DNA of 38,984 bases, from contig JAQGBZ010000500.1 of NCBI GenBank assembly GCA_034687125.1, positions 1 to 38,984 on the forward strand, written 5' to 3'. Position 1 is the stretch's first letter; the number at the start of each line of letters is the position of its first letter. This DNA is from Neelides folsomi (Eukaryota > Arthropoda > Collembola > Neelipleona > Neelidae). Shown here piece after piece: positions 10,006-24,200 of the stretch. Position numbers and translations under genes: made by a program. The notes under the pieces are model-generated. The model saw only the letters and a list, made by a program, of their open reading frames with translations. It searched no databases and had not been told where the DNA came from.

Positions 10006-13000
10006 CTATTTAATATCACACAACAAAGCGACACCTCGCATAATCCAATGTCTTGGTGTTGAATCTGTGATGAAATCAATGGATCCAATGTAATTAGCAT
10101 CTGTCCTTTTGGGCTTTCTATATAATGGACATTCGAAGAGCCTCGGATCTTTCCCTAAAGTTGAATTTACAGCGAAGACAAAGATGACTGGGACGGGTTC
10201 GTAAAGAATCTTCGGTTTACTTTCCACCAATTTTCCCGTTTTCTTCTCAACAGATGCTCCTTCAACAAACAAGCCGTAGATATAAACACCTGAAATATTT
10301 AAACAGAGCAAACATTAGAACACAAAAGGTTTTCATTACAACACAAAGGAAGAGCTAAAATCAAATAATTAATTTAAACCTTCAGCTGGGGGTTCAGAAA
10401 TTTCTTCTTTCCAAAATCTCGTGACAACATTTTGCAAAACGACGGAATCAAGAGCCCAACCTTTATGAGCTCGGGTCACTTCCTTTATGAAACACAAATT
10501 TACTCACAATTAGAGTAATACATACTCAATTAACATAAAATTTTTAAAATAAGGAATTATGTATTAGTAAAATACAACTCATTACTTGTCTCATTGCAGT
10601 TAAAAATCCTTGTGGGTTGAAAAAACCTGATGAAAATAAATTTAAAGTATATTCAATTTTTAAATATTTAATAAAGTAATAATGAATATAAATATGATTT
10701 TAAACCTGTCATCCAAAAAACTCGAGGTTTTCCGTTACTTAGCCAAATTTTGAATTGGTTATATCTCTCAAGGAGCTCAGTGAACCAAAAACCAATTGAA
10801 CTTGAATCCCATGAAATCTGAATGTAAAACATTAAAATATTGACAATTACTTTATTCTAAAATGAAATCTAAGCAATATTCAATTTACTTTTCTCCATGA
10901 AGTTGGTACTCGAGCATCATACATTGCATCAAGAGCTTCTCTCAACGTCGTACTCATGATGATCGTACCTTCAATCGCTAACTTTAAATCCGTCAAAGTA
11001 GATCGAACTGTAACCAAAACTTTTCCCATTCGATCCAATTCTTGCTTCAAAAAGATATTCATTGGCAAAAGAGCTCCCAAACGATTTAAAGAATCTTTAA
11101 CCTTTAAATAAAATTTATAATTATACAAAAATGCAATATCAATATTTAACTAACTTTGAATATATCAACACTAATGTGTATACCTATCCATCAATACCAT
11201 CAATATCAAATGATAACAATATAATTTTAAAAATATGTTAACGAATAATATTAAAAAATAACTTAATGTTAGCTAATTAGTTATTGAATAAATAAATAGA
11301 AAAGTTATTAGGTATTAACTTCAAACGAGACATAAGGCATGGGAAGTTTAAGTAGCATGTCTTCAGCTAAACGAGAAACAACGGATTCACGTGATTCTCC
11401 TCCTGAACTTCCACTTTGTTTGGGTTGAACGCCGAGAATAGCATCAAAAATGCTTTTCACACCATTTATTTGATAGCTATTAAATGTTGAAATAATTCGT
11501 TTTATTATTAGTATTACCAATTTAATTGTTTTAAATTCAAAGATTAATTAAGGTTCATAAAACATGAAATATACAAATATGGTTAACAAACGTAATATCA
11601 GCATTTGGATGTAATCCGAAAACTTCTGGCGAATCGAACATTGGAAGATAATTGATCATGTCATTGATGATGTTAAGGTTTCGAGTTATAGGAGCTCTGT
11701 ATCCTTTATAAAACTCAAATTGTCCATGAAGGAGATTCTCGCAGAACCAAGATGAAGTGAATGTGTTAAGAAGTCGTTTATCAAAATCGTCAGTCACGCG
11801 ACCGCCGTATTGAACTTCACATAGCATGTAACAAACTGTCGGCCAAGATATCATATTCTAAAAAATATTTAAATTTACTTTTAGTCATATGTCTATATTT
11901 TAAAATTAAAGTTAAAAGTAAATGATATTTTTACTTTTTTAGGATCAAGTTCTTCGAGATGATTTTGAATAAATTGAACAGAAGCTGTGAAATCAGCTTT
12001 GTTAAATTCATAAGGAATATTCCATCCAAGTGAACCAAACTTTCGACGTTCTTGGACAACTGTGTGAAGAAACGCGACAGTGTAGAGCAAAACAGGCCAA
12101 TGTCTTGAAGATGTGTAGTCCAAATAATCCTTTATAAAAGCACTTTGTTTAGACAGTTTTTTAAAATTGAAAATATAAAACTTTACTTGGGTAATGTTTT
12201 GATAAGTTCTCTTCATGCTCATACGAACACCTTGAGGAGCTTCATTGGTAAATTTCAAAGCCGCTTTAAAAAAGAACAGATAAATAACATTAATTTTAAT
12301 ATCATTAATCATAAATTATTATTTGATGAAAATTCAAAAATGAAATTGGATTATAGCAATGTTAAAATGTGATTATAAATTCGTATTTATTAGCTAATGA
12401 TACTTATTCTTAATGTTTATAAATATAATTAACATACCTTGCAAGAGACCAATTGGAAAGTCAGGATGGGATTCAGTAGTTAGCCAAATTCTAAAAGCAG
12501 GATTTATTGTTCCTTCTTCGCTCATAATCTCCAATATTTCATCACAGAATGGGAGGCAAAGATGACAATTCTGAAGAAGAACCCATCCACCGTTACACAT
12601 ACAATCCCCAATGAGTTGTCTCGCAAATGCCTCTTGTCCTTGACCCATTGAAACGGTTTTTAATTGAATTCCTTTGGTCTTTCCAAGAACTTCGATCTCC
12701 AAAGTAGGATCAGAACCAATTGACAAAATACAAATTAGTGGTGTTCGCTCATCCGTTTCTCTCCACACTTGCTCCAAGTCAAGAATTCGTGTTTCTCCAT
12801 ATTCAGGACCAAGTGAAGCTGTAATTCATTAAAATAATAAACAGTCAGTATTATTATCATTGGGTATATCCTGAAAGTAAATACCAATGACATAGTTTTT
12901 AGCTTGGGACAATGTACGATCCGGACACCAAGAACGAACGAGAAGAAGTCTTCTAAAAGCGTCAAGAATCGTTTCATAACCACAAGGAAGGACTCCAGTT

Positions 13001-15279
13001 TCCGGTGTTTCTAACTCTTGCCAGGGTTTCCAATCTGCTTCGTGTTCGACAGTCTAATCAAATAATATTTATAAATGTGATAGTGATCATACAATTACAA
13101 CTATTTTGCTTATTAACTTTAGTATTTAAGTATTTAAAAACCTCTGTCATTATTTTATTGAATGGATTGAGTTTTGAAAGCTCAACCAAATTGAGCCATG
13201 TAATGTCAGATATCCATTTGAACGGCTTGGGCTGAACCGCTGTTAAATCTAAGGATGCTCCACCTAAATTTTAATTAAATAATAATTTTAGTAATTTATA
13301 ATAATTTTAATTGTGTCGAATGTAGTAAATTCTAAAGATTCGTTGTTATATTAAATACGCAATGTAATATGTTATTAACCTTTTATAAGAACCATGAATT
13401 CTTCGTGCGAGATAAGTCTTTCATGTAAATGAATCTTCAAGACCATTAACAAAGTAAAGAGAAATCTGAAATTGAGTTAAATGGGAAATTAAACTAAATC
13501 CTTAAAAATATAATAAATTCACATAGCTCATTCTAATAAAAATAATGATTTTCACCTGTCTCTTTCAAAAAGACTTCTTTGAACAAATTGCCAGACTTCC
13601 CAGTTTAATCTCGAAAGGACATTTGCAATCCGTTCTTCTGTATGAACACTTTTCAAAGAAAGCTTAATGGCGTTGTCGAAAAGTGTGAGGAATTGCTTTA
13701 ATGACGTTTGATACATTGAATTAACTTTTCCCATTTCAACAACAAGGAAATAAAAAAGACTTCCGCGTCCAGCAATTGGTCGAAATTCCTCCCGGGCAAT
13801 AGTGATTTTCGCTTCTGTTTCTTCTGATACTTTTAGCTTTGTCTTGACGTCTTCTGAAGTTGATTTCGTTTCTCTCAATACTCGAATCAGTTCGTCGTCA
13901 TCAACCAACGAACCCTGGGATTAAACATTTAAAATATTTCTCTCATTATTAAGATAAATTAACATTTTAAAATGTATAAATTCATATATAACAGAAATTA
14001 CATAGAATTATAAATTAGATTTAAGGAAATAAAAGTTAAATATTACTTGAGATGTTGAAAGTTTCATTAGTAAAGAATCTTCAAGGATTTTCATACTCCG
14101 CTTATTTTCCATTACTGATTCGAACAATGCGATTCGCTCGGCTTCTAATTCAGACTTTTCCATAAGAATAACTCTTCCTAAAGACAAAAGTTAAAGTTAT
14201 AATAATCCTTATATTTAAATTACTTACAAACATGTAGAAGCATAATACTTATTATTAATTAATTTAATGCATATAAGCAGAATGAATTTATGGAATAATT
14301 AAAATAAAACATTTTCTATTGACCAAGTAATTGATCTTCGAGCCCTTTCATTGTGACTGTAAAGTCAATAATGGATGTCTTAGCTGAAATCTCTGGGGTG
14401 TAAAAAGGATTTCCCAATTTCGTAGTTATGTAAAGAAAAAATCCAGGCATAACGTCGCATTCTTTATCTCCAATAATGACCTATAATTTAAACAATTATT
14501 CATTAGTTTAGCTAATTGCCAATGTTTTCTTAGACGGAGGAGTATTAGAAGAATTGTAAAAATTATCATTACTTTTTCAATGGAACCAGATTTAATGAAA
14601 TTCTTTTCTAAGACGTTATCAATGACTGGATCAAGTTCTTCTCCAACATCTTCAATTAGCAAAGGCCGTCCTAGACTCAGACTGTCTTCTAAATGAGTCC
14701 TAAAATATTTGTGGTTCAAAGAAGTTACCTGAAATAAATTAAATAAACCATATTTCACTCGATTTTATTGAATGTGTTAAAATGATTTCATTATTAGATT
14801 ATAAATCAAAAACATAATAATATTTAATATAGGAGATTAAGATTCTTACAAGTAAATTATTTTTTGCTTCCTTTGCTTTCACCCATGACTTTCCTTGACT
14901 TTGTGGATCAACCAAAAGCGGATAGCAAGCACCGTTTGTAGCAATTATAGCATTTTCAATAGAAAGTTCATCATTTGGTAAACCTTGCAAACTCCATTCG
15001 GATGCCTGAATTTAAAGGATTTGTGTAATTGGAAATTTAATTATACACTAATTATGGCTTGGTTATTTCGGGGCTTTATAAAAATATTTAAATGTATTGT
15101 GAATTAAAACCTCAGCACTATCTAATAAAATGGACGAAGGTGTTAAATTCTCAGTTATTGGGATTTTATAATCCTCAATAAGCTTAGCCCACTGTTGAGC
15201 CAAGTTCATTCGATATTCTTGATTGAAAGGTCCACTATATGAGAGAAATGCAGTGCAACTCAAAATGTCCCCAACAAGT
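10006..15279 (-). other. DNAH5: Dynein AAA5, AAA6 and C-terminal domain, exons 47-65 (residues 3555-4665)
   Basis: Exons: 15111-15279, 14850-15005, 14573-14728, 14324-14480, 14047-14177, 13556-13914, 13380-13465, 13142-13263, 12885-13053, 12438-12818, 12187-12263, 11935-12129, 11592-11857, 11320-11476, 10889-11101, 10706-10817, 10586-10626, 10380-10482 and 10006-10289. Landmarks are [66 protein letters not shown] and the terminal GVALLCDIK. Confidence 0.93.
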
Positions 15280-18200
15280 CTATTGAATTAATTAAAATTA
15301 AAATTATAAAATAGCTAAATAATAATCAAGAAGTTAGTGTTAATAAATTAATATAGAGTAATTGATAATTTTTAATTTTAATTTTTTCAATTTACCTTCC
15401 CATTCGTTGTTTGAGTTCTTTGCTTTGTTCTGTCCACCGTGTATTTTCACCTTTGAGACCATCAATTAAAGCCATAGCTGTTGACATTTTCTTCCTACAA
15501 GCCTCAGCCGCCACCGAAAGTTGTTCAGTCTTGGCCAAAGCTGCTGAATATTCGTCTTTCACAAGTTCTAATTCTGACTCTTTTTCGCCCAATTCGGATT
15601 CAAGACGAGCCAAATCATTTTCAGCAATTTTGAGTCGCCCTTCTTGTAATGCCAAATTAGCTTTAAGTGGCAAAACTTCTCGGTTGACACCAAAGAAAAA
15701 AGCCATTGCTTTCGTCCACGACAACAAACCTGCAACATCCCCACAAACACGTTTTGCATCATCCATGTTGTAATCTTCCATGCGGAAATAAGGTTCCAAT
15801 AAATCAATGATTTCTTCATTGATAATATCTTTTGGATATGTTTGAAGATTCAGGAGAAAAGTCGTTCCAGACATCATCTATATAAATATGGTAAAGTATA
15901 TCCTACATTTTCAATATTTTGTTAAATATTCATCATATAAAAATTAAATGATTGGATAAAATAGGATTTTAATAGATTTAACTTTTAGTGCTTCAGCCCA
16001 AGATGGTTTTGGACAAGGAAGAGCTGGATCAGGGAAAGAGAGATGAAGTTTCTTTTGAAAAAGAATGAGAACACAATCCATAATTCTCATAATAAGATGT
16101 GGCGGTCGTCCGAGTTTCCTCACTGTGGCTATATGTGCAGGTTGAATTGTGTTCAAAGCCGCTTCGGCTTCTTCAAGTGCTGGTTTTGCATCTTCAAGTT
16201 TTTCTTCAGCAACAACTCGATCTGCTTGAATGTCCAAAACCAGCGTTTCAGCCATATCTTTGGATTTTTGAACACGATTTCGAATCCCTTCAGCTTCTTC
16301 TGCTCGTTCTTTGACGTTTACAAGAACTCTTTCTGCCTCCGCTGAAGCAACTTTTAATTCTAATTCCATCGCTGCCAAATCCTTTTTCAACATTGCGACC
16401 GAAGCGGCAGCTTCTTTCAATTTCAATAAACCCAAATCCATTCGATTAGCTGAATTTTTTAATTCTCGCATTTTAACTGAATAAATCGATTTGTAAGAAG
16501 CGAGGAAGTTCAAGTAAGACTTTGGTGTAACATGTGCGGACCTTCTCAATCTAAATAAATAATGTTTAACACATTGACGTTTTTAATTCAATTTTTGTTC
16601 ATGCGGATTTACAGATACATTTTTGAATGTTTTAAAACCTTTGAAAATATTCCACACAGACACTCGCAACCGAATCTTGAATTGAACCAAGCACAAATAT
16701 GACGTCGCCTTTAACTTTGTCAGTGCATTCAAGCGGATAATCAACAAGAAAGTATTCTGCAACAGCAATGAGAGCGTCTTTTGGCCAAGGTGTAAACCAG
16801 TTTATTGTACACCCAGAAATTAAGCCAGGAAACTTCAGAGCCCGATTCCGGAATTTTTCTCCAACCTTTTTATAAAATAGGATTTGTGTAATGATTTTAA
16901 AAATGTCTGCATAAACGATTGTACAGGTAATAATACTAACATTAAGATAACTATTTAACCATTTAATATTAATAACAAAAATAAAAAATAAGCACAATCG
17001 ATTAAAACTTGCCGGTGAGAAACAAAGCGCAACATGAAGAAACTGTTTCATTCTTTGAATAAAATAAGCGAAAACAGATTCAGCCGTAGGAATTCTCTTC
17101 GGCATTTCTCTTTTCATTATTGGTGTCAATTCCGTTATAATTTCAGTGTATTCATCTCGATTAAACAAGTTGCAGATTAATCCTAAAAACAGATAATCAT
17201 TCAATCCAAATAATCATTTTCAAAATTTAAGACTCATTGTCGGTTAACTGTTAACTGAATTGAGTCTTAAAGCCATACCAGACGAAAGAACGTTGTTCAA
17301 ATATTCAAGAAAAACTTCTTCTTTGATGTCCTGATCAGAAAATATGAAAGTTGTTCCTTTGCCTTGCCCACCACAAGTTCGGTAAAGAAGTTTCAAATCT
17401 TCTAAAAAGTTGCTCAAGTTGTATGACCTAAATACATTGAATGTTATTAAATGAAACATTCTTAATATGAAGTTTGAATTAAACACAAATTAAATATCAT
17501 TAGATTATTAGAAAAATAGACAAACAATTGAAAAATACAAAGGGAAAAATTATTAGCGTTAATTAAAAACCTTGTTAGGGTTATTTGATAAGTTTTATAT
17601 CCAGCAATAAAGGAAGAAAGTTTGGTAAGAGATTGCTTTCCGCTTCCTCCAACTCCAACTAGTAAAGCATTTCCACCAGGATTTCGAATAATTCGAGATA
17701 TCTTGACAAGATTGACCATGGCGTCAGGGAAGAAAACGAGATTCATCGGGGAACCACGAATAATGTCATTGTATTGGGCAAGGAACATAATCAATCGTTC
17801 TTTTAAAATGTTCAAGTCTTCAATGGGCTCATAAACCTTTCAAATAATTTTTTCATTTATAAAATTATATCGTTCTAGGCATTTTAGGCTATTTGATTAT
17901 ATTGTGTATATTTTTGAATACCTTTGGAAGTTCAACTTCGCCTTCACCTTCACCTTCTTCACCAGTTGGTTCAGGAGCATCCTCAAATTAAGATAAATAT
18001 TATAAATAATAAATTGAAATATGATATGTTACAATAAACTATAAACAATAAATTGTAAACTCAATTAAATTAATAATATTATTTTAATTAATTTGTAGAA
18101 AACCAACTTACTCTCATAAAATCAACAAAAAGTGCTGTTGTTTTAATCATTTTAATGAATTTAACCCCAAGATTTTGTTCTGTAAGAGCTTTGACTTCTT

Positions 18201-21200
18201 CATCAAACCATTCCTTGTCTTTTGGATCAGTGAAACGATCGGTGAGAGTTCGAGTGCATTCGTGAAGCCAAAGCTGCATAATTGCTCGATTGGTGTCGAT
18301 AACATTTGAAAGCGTAGCAATCATCCCTTGCCAAATCCTTGATAAATCTCTTAAACTGAAAATGTAATGGAATTTAGCTGGAGTTGGAAGAAGGGTTTTC
18401 CTTGTTGACATCCAAAGAACCCGAGTTAAAGAAACAAGTTGTCCAACAAGACTTCGAACTTCTTCATTGAATCCCCGTTTTACACTGTAATGTCCCATGC
18501 CAATTGTTCCAAATATTTTGTCCATCGAGTCATCTGTTGGAAGAACGCAGTTGAGGACATAAAAATGACGCTGAAATAAAATTACAATCAAAAATAATTA
18601 AAAATCAATCGATGATTTTTAATTAAATAATTAATGTAGTTGTTGAATAATTAACCTTTAGCCTTGATGGAATGTCATTTCGCCCAGCACCTGGATGAAT
18701 CATTGCAGCAATGAATTGAACATCGCAAACATGGGTGAATTCTCCGGGTTTCTCAAGTGAAAAAAATCCTTTCATTTCAATAGTTTGTCGAACAATTTCA
18801 TTTGTCACTTGATCACCCCATTCGTTGATTTCAGGTAAATTGATGTCGTCAATAAAAACAGTCATTCTTTTTCCACCAGAAGGCCCAAAAGTTGTTCCAA
18901 TGCGCTTTTCCAAATAGCTCTCAAAAGTCTTTTGAAATTGATATGGCGTCGTGGCAAATGAAAAGTTGACCGTTCGAGCTAATTGGAAATCTGCATTGTA
19001 GCCTTTACAATAAGCGTCGACCATTAATGTCTTTGCAGATCCTTGTTCACCAATAAGCATCACAGCTTTTTTCTAATTAATATATAAATAAATTGAAGTG
19101 TTAATGATTCTTATATTCAAATGAATAAACACAATACAATAAAGTACGTTACAATTATTTGATAGATAAATATTTTACTTGTTTCGCAACAGTTTCAATT
19201 AAAAAGTTTGTCCGAACATTGTCAATATTAGGGACAAGAATGGACGAATATTCGACTGTGTAATTATCGGGGAAGGTGTAATCCCCAATTTTGCTGCTCC
19301 AAGGAACCCATTTCTCTTTTTCAAGTAAAAAATCAAAGAGAGTTTCCTTCCCAGATTCACCTGGCAAAACAATTTCTTCTGATCTCAAATACGCGTCTAA
19401 TTTCATTCTATCTTCAGATTCCAGAAAAGCTCCTATGCTCCAAGCAAGACAGAAAATAAAAACGCGCTTAACTTCAGCATCCGTAAACTTTTTGTCTTTT
19501 GTATTTGGAGCAAGAGGATTTTTGAGTAAATCCCCTGCTTCTGGAATTTCTATTGGTTCTTCTCGTGGTAAAAGTCCTTCCAACAACGTTAGCATCTAAC
19601 ATTAAGAACAAAACCATGTTTTAATTTTTCAGTATTATATGTAAAAGTAATTTAGATTTAACTTTTGAACAACCTGAAAAACTATGTTACACTCCAGTAC
19701 TTTCATTTTAAAAACAAGGTTTTGTCGTGACCAATCATAAGTTTTGAAAAAGTGTTCTTCAATTAAATTTCTTAAGATCACAGTCGTTCGACTTTCTCTG
19801 AGTTTCAACCACGCTTCGATTATTGGATTCCAATTTAACCCAGACGAACTCATGTAAACCTAAATAAATTAATTTAATAATTAAATGATTATCTTTATAA
19901 ATTAAATCTTATACCATTCCATTTCTTGAAACAGTGGCTGGAGATGCATTGTCAATATTATGAGGTTCGAATATGATTTTCACAGTTGGGGCCATTGGGA
20001 GTCGATCGCCGTTTGCGAGTGTAAGCGTGCGATTGTCGTCCAATACAGAATTCAAATTTTCAATCCAGATTGAATCAACAGGGCCGTCGAGTACCAACCA
20101 AGTATTTTCACCTGAACATTTAAAATTAATTTTAATAACTAAACTAAAAATTGAAAATCTATAAATGGAATACATACAATACTAGCTTATGGATTGAATT
20201 GCTAAAATATACAAATCAAATCTTACATGTCAAAGATTTTTTTGCTCGCAAAGTTTTACGCCAAAGAGCAGAGAAAATCCCATCAAACCAATCATTAGTT
20301 GCAACTTTAAATTAAAAGACATTCATTCAACATTCAGAATAATTAAGATATTTGTGAAATTTGAATATAACCATCAAGTCGGCCAAACATTTGATGAGCT
20401 GTAATTGCTTTTGGATTCATTCGCATTTCTCTATTCAAATATTCATTAAAATATAATTAAATGAATAATATTGTTAAATTGTGATTATAATTAAAGCATG
20501 TGTGTTTTGAAATATTTATGTACTTGTGAACAGTTCCACAAGCTGTAAGAGATCTCATTAGAGTTCCAATACATGTGGACTTTCCACTTCCACTTGGCCC
20601 AAGGCACATAATTCCGTGGCGAACTTGCTGTGTTTCATATAGCTATATAGAATAAAAATTCATTTACCTACATTTACATTTATTAAATAATGGATTGTTC
20701 TTATAAAATTCCCTAAAAACTAAATTTAACTATAATTTTAGGAATAATGTTATGTTTCTGGCTTTAAAATATTTTAAAGACCTGGATAAGTTTAAGAACC
20801 CACGGTTCATGAAAAACTAATCCTTGTTCTTCCACTTGAATACGAATGGCGTCTTCCAATTCTGAATAAACGGTTTTCTCAAAAGCAACATTTGGGAATA
20901 AATCCGCAACAAGAGACATGAACAAGGGTTCATCTTCATCTAGAAATGAAAGAAAAACAAAAATAAACAAAAATAATTCGTTAGCTTTGTTTTAAAAGGT
21001 TAATATGTGAAAAGATGTTCAACGTGAATTTTTGTTAAACCAATGAGTTTTGATAAATTCATGTCTCTGAGAACTCTCATGACAATTGTGGACTCGGCAT
21101 CTTTTGAATTGGCCCTCTTTGTTGTTCCAAGGGTTCTCAATACAGATAGAATATTCCTCAGCCCAAAATCATAATGAACTTGTTTTGTTAGTTGCTCTTC

Positions 21201-24200
21201 GCAAAGTTTATACAATGTATAAAACTTTCTAGCAAGTGTGATATTCTCAAGGAATCCGCAACTTGCCAGTTTAACACGGATAATAATTTGACGGTCTGGA
21301 ACCATCATTGCTACTGTTCGGAATTGAATCTTCAAGTTTTCTAAAAAAAATTTAATTATTTTATTTAGTCCATGTTATTTTTTAGTAAATGAATTAATAT
21401 TTAATATAATTGCTAGTTTATTAGTTATGATTTATGAGGTCTTTGTCTAAATAAAACAATATTGTTATTCTTAGATTGTGATTTTACCTGGCAATTCCTG
21501 TCTACCTGCATAACCAGGATTCTATAAATTATTAAATAAGTCAAGTAAGGATAAATTACCAATTATGGTTATAGTATTAAAAGTTAAAATTATTAAAGTC
21601 CATTTGCTTATAATGGTATATGCCAATTTTGTAAAAACATACCATTGTAAGAAATATTCCAAATTCAGGATTCATTTCAACAACGTCTCCGTCAGTAAAT
21701 GTGAAAAATTTCCTCCTTTCTCTTCGACAACTCAGAACCACTGCAATTTGCTGAGCGGCGACAGAAAGCACGGGCAAGTCAATTCTGTTAAATTCATCAA
21801 AACAACCCCAAGAACCAGATTGAGCTAGACCTAAATATAGAAAATGTGACAAATAAATATTATATTTTCATATAAAATATTTTTATATAAAATCTACATT
21901 ATGTAAAATTAACCTAGCATACTTACTTAAGACATTATCAATTTGATTTATGAGTTTCTATTAAATACAATAGATGTACATACATAAAAGCTAAAAAGAC
22001 TATTAAAAGTAAAAACCTTTATAAATTCTTCCAAGCCCTTTAAAATCCATTTGATCCGAACAATTAAAAACAACAACATATTTTCCAAGTGTTTTCCCCA
22101 TATCTTTTACAGTTTCAGTTTTTCCAGTTCCCGCAGGACCAGCGGGACATCCGCCCATACTCAAACTTAATGCTTGAGCCAATGTAATATAACATCTAAA
22201 AGAAACGTTTTGATAACCGTTACTTTTTCATAAAAAGTGAATAAATTTAATAATCTAAAGTAAATTATTTCTAATAAATAAATTAAATGTGAACCTGTCA
22301 GTCAATGGTGTAATGACAAGCCTATCGGTGCATCCCAAATATTCATTTTGATAAATAAAACAAACATCCGTAATAACAGCTTCTGTGACATCCGTGTCAA
22401 TTCGATAGTAAAATCTGCATTGTTTCATCCATTCAAAATCGCTCACAGAGCGAACGTTTAAACGACACTGCAAAACAATTGCACATTTACATAAATATTT
22501 AACCATATGAAATATTATGTATTATATAAAAATCTAATTGTATTTACTTACTAATCCATCAAATATATCTCTGTCCGCATAAATTAAAAGACACATTAAC
22601 TTTAATCCTTATTCGAGAATTATTAAAAATAATTTTAGAACGATTACATTTGAGTAGTAAATACGTAAGCATAAATATTACATTTTGTTTAAACTTTTAT
22701 AGGTAATGTCATAAAATAAATTAGTATAAAATTTTAAACCTCACCTTTGATGAACATGGATTGTAATAAGAGTTTCAAATTTAATTCTTTCAATTTTGGT
22801 CAAATTCCTGGTGGTCTGATCAATAAGTTGATTGAGGAGATCTAGGAATTTGTTGTTCACTTCGCCCATCACTTTCTTATCATGTTTTGCTTGACTCAGA
22901 GCGCCTTCTGAATCTCTCGTCCAAATCATTTGAATGGAAAGAATCCCAACCTATGAAAAATTCATATTGTCACAATGCTATAAAAAGCACAAAATAACTT
23001 CAGTTTAAAAAAGTGTAAAATTCAACCATTTTGATAATGGTAATGATTTTTATTACTTGAGCAGGAGCAGTTTCGAGCATTTCAATAATCTGCAAATCTG
23101 GCTCTGAAATTGTCATGTACGATTCCCTTATGATCTTATGAAGCGAATTTCTCGAAGTGACAAGAAGTTGGTTGAGCCAAACTTCAACACTTCCTTCAGC
23201 TTTAACGGGTCGGTCAAGCTAATTAAAAACATAGCTTTTAACTCAAAAATTGTGATATCATGCAACTAATATTGTAAAGGTTAAAATTATATGAATTTTT
23301 TACAGTGATTGATTCTCCTTCTGATGAGTTGATTGCTAAGATTCGGTTGTAATCAGCGTCGTGGAATCTTACTGTACAAATATTATCAAATATTGAAAGG
23401 AGATGACTTTGAATTGTATGGGAGTCAGAAGCTTGTCCAAGAATTTCCAACAAGGCAGGATCAGAGACAAAGAAGAACCTCGGAAATAGAAGACGTTTCT
23501 TTTCTAAATACCTAAATGCAAGATTTGTTAAAATAAATAACTCACATGTCATTAGGTATGTACATTTTTTAAATAAATATTTTTATGTTTAATATTGTTG
23601 AAATTTTACAACTCACCCGCTCAAAGACTTTTGACAAAGTTCCAATTCTTCTTGAAGATGAGGCAAAAGCTGTTTTAGCATATCATCTCCAACACAGCAA
23701 GTTACAACACTTGGAGTTTCATGAGCTCTGTGCATAATCTTTTGCCAGGATTGATCAATTTTACTAAACCTAAATTATAAATATTGAAAGATTGTAAATG
23801 TCATTTCTAAACCAAATTGCTCTTGAATTAAACAATATTCCAATTGTTAATTTTATCAAAAACCTCTTAGCTTCTTTAGGAAGTTGTTTGGCAATATCTC
23901 CACCAACAAAGACAGCTTCCAAATAAACCCACATATTTTGAACCAAAAGCCAACGTTCCAAAATTTCATTTGTATTTGACAAGTCAGTGACCCAAGTTTG
24001 AATTTGCTTCTTGAAAGGAGCGTTGTATCGATTAGATAGTAAGGAACCTGCAATTAGATCAAGAACATATTAATCAAAATCATGACTAATTAGGATAATA
24101 TAATATGATATTAATTAACAAAATGTTATATTAGGTTGTATAAGACCGATATTGGCAATAAGTGAATTAATGTAAAATATAATTTATTAATAATTCATTA

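Noticed and set aside
15411..16345. Plus-strand open frames of 120, 100 and 71 codons opposite the dynein stalk
   Set aside because: They are antisense shadows caused by the Ala/Glu/Lys-rich stalk codons.
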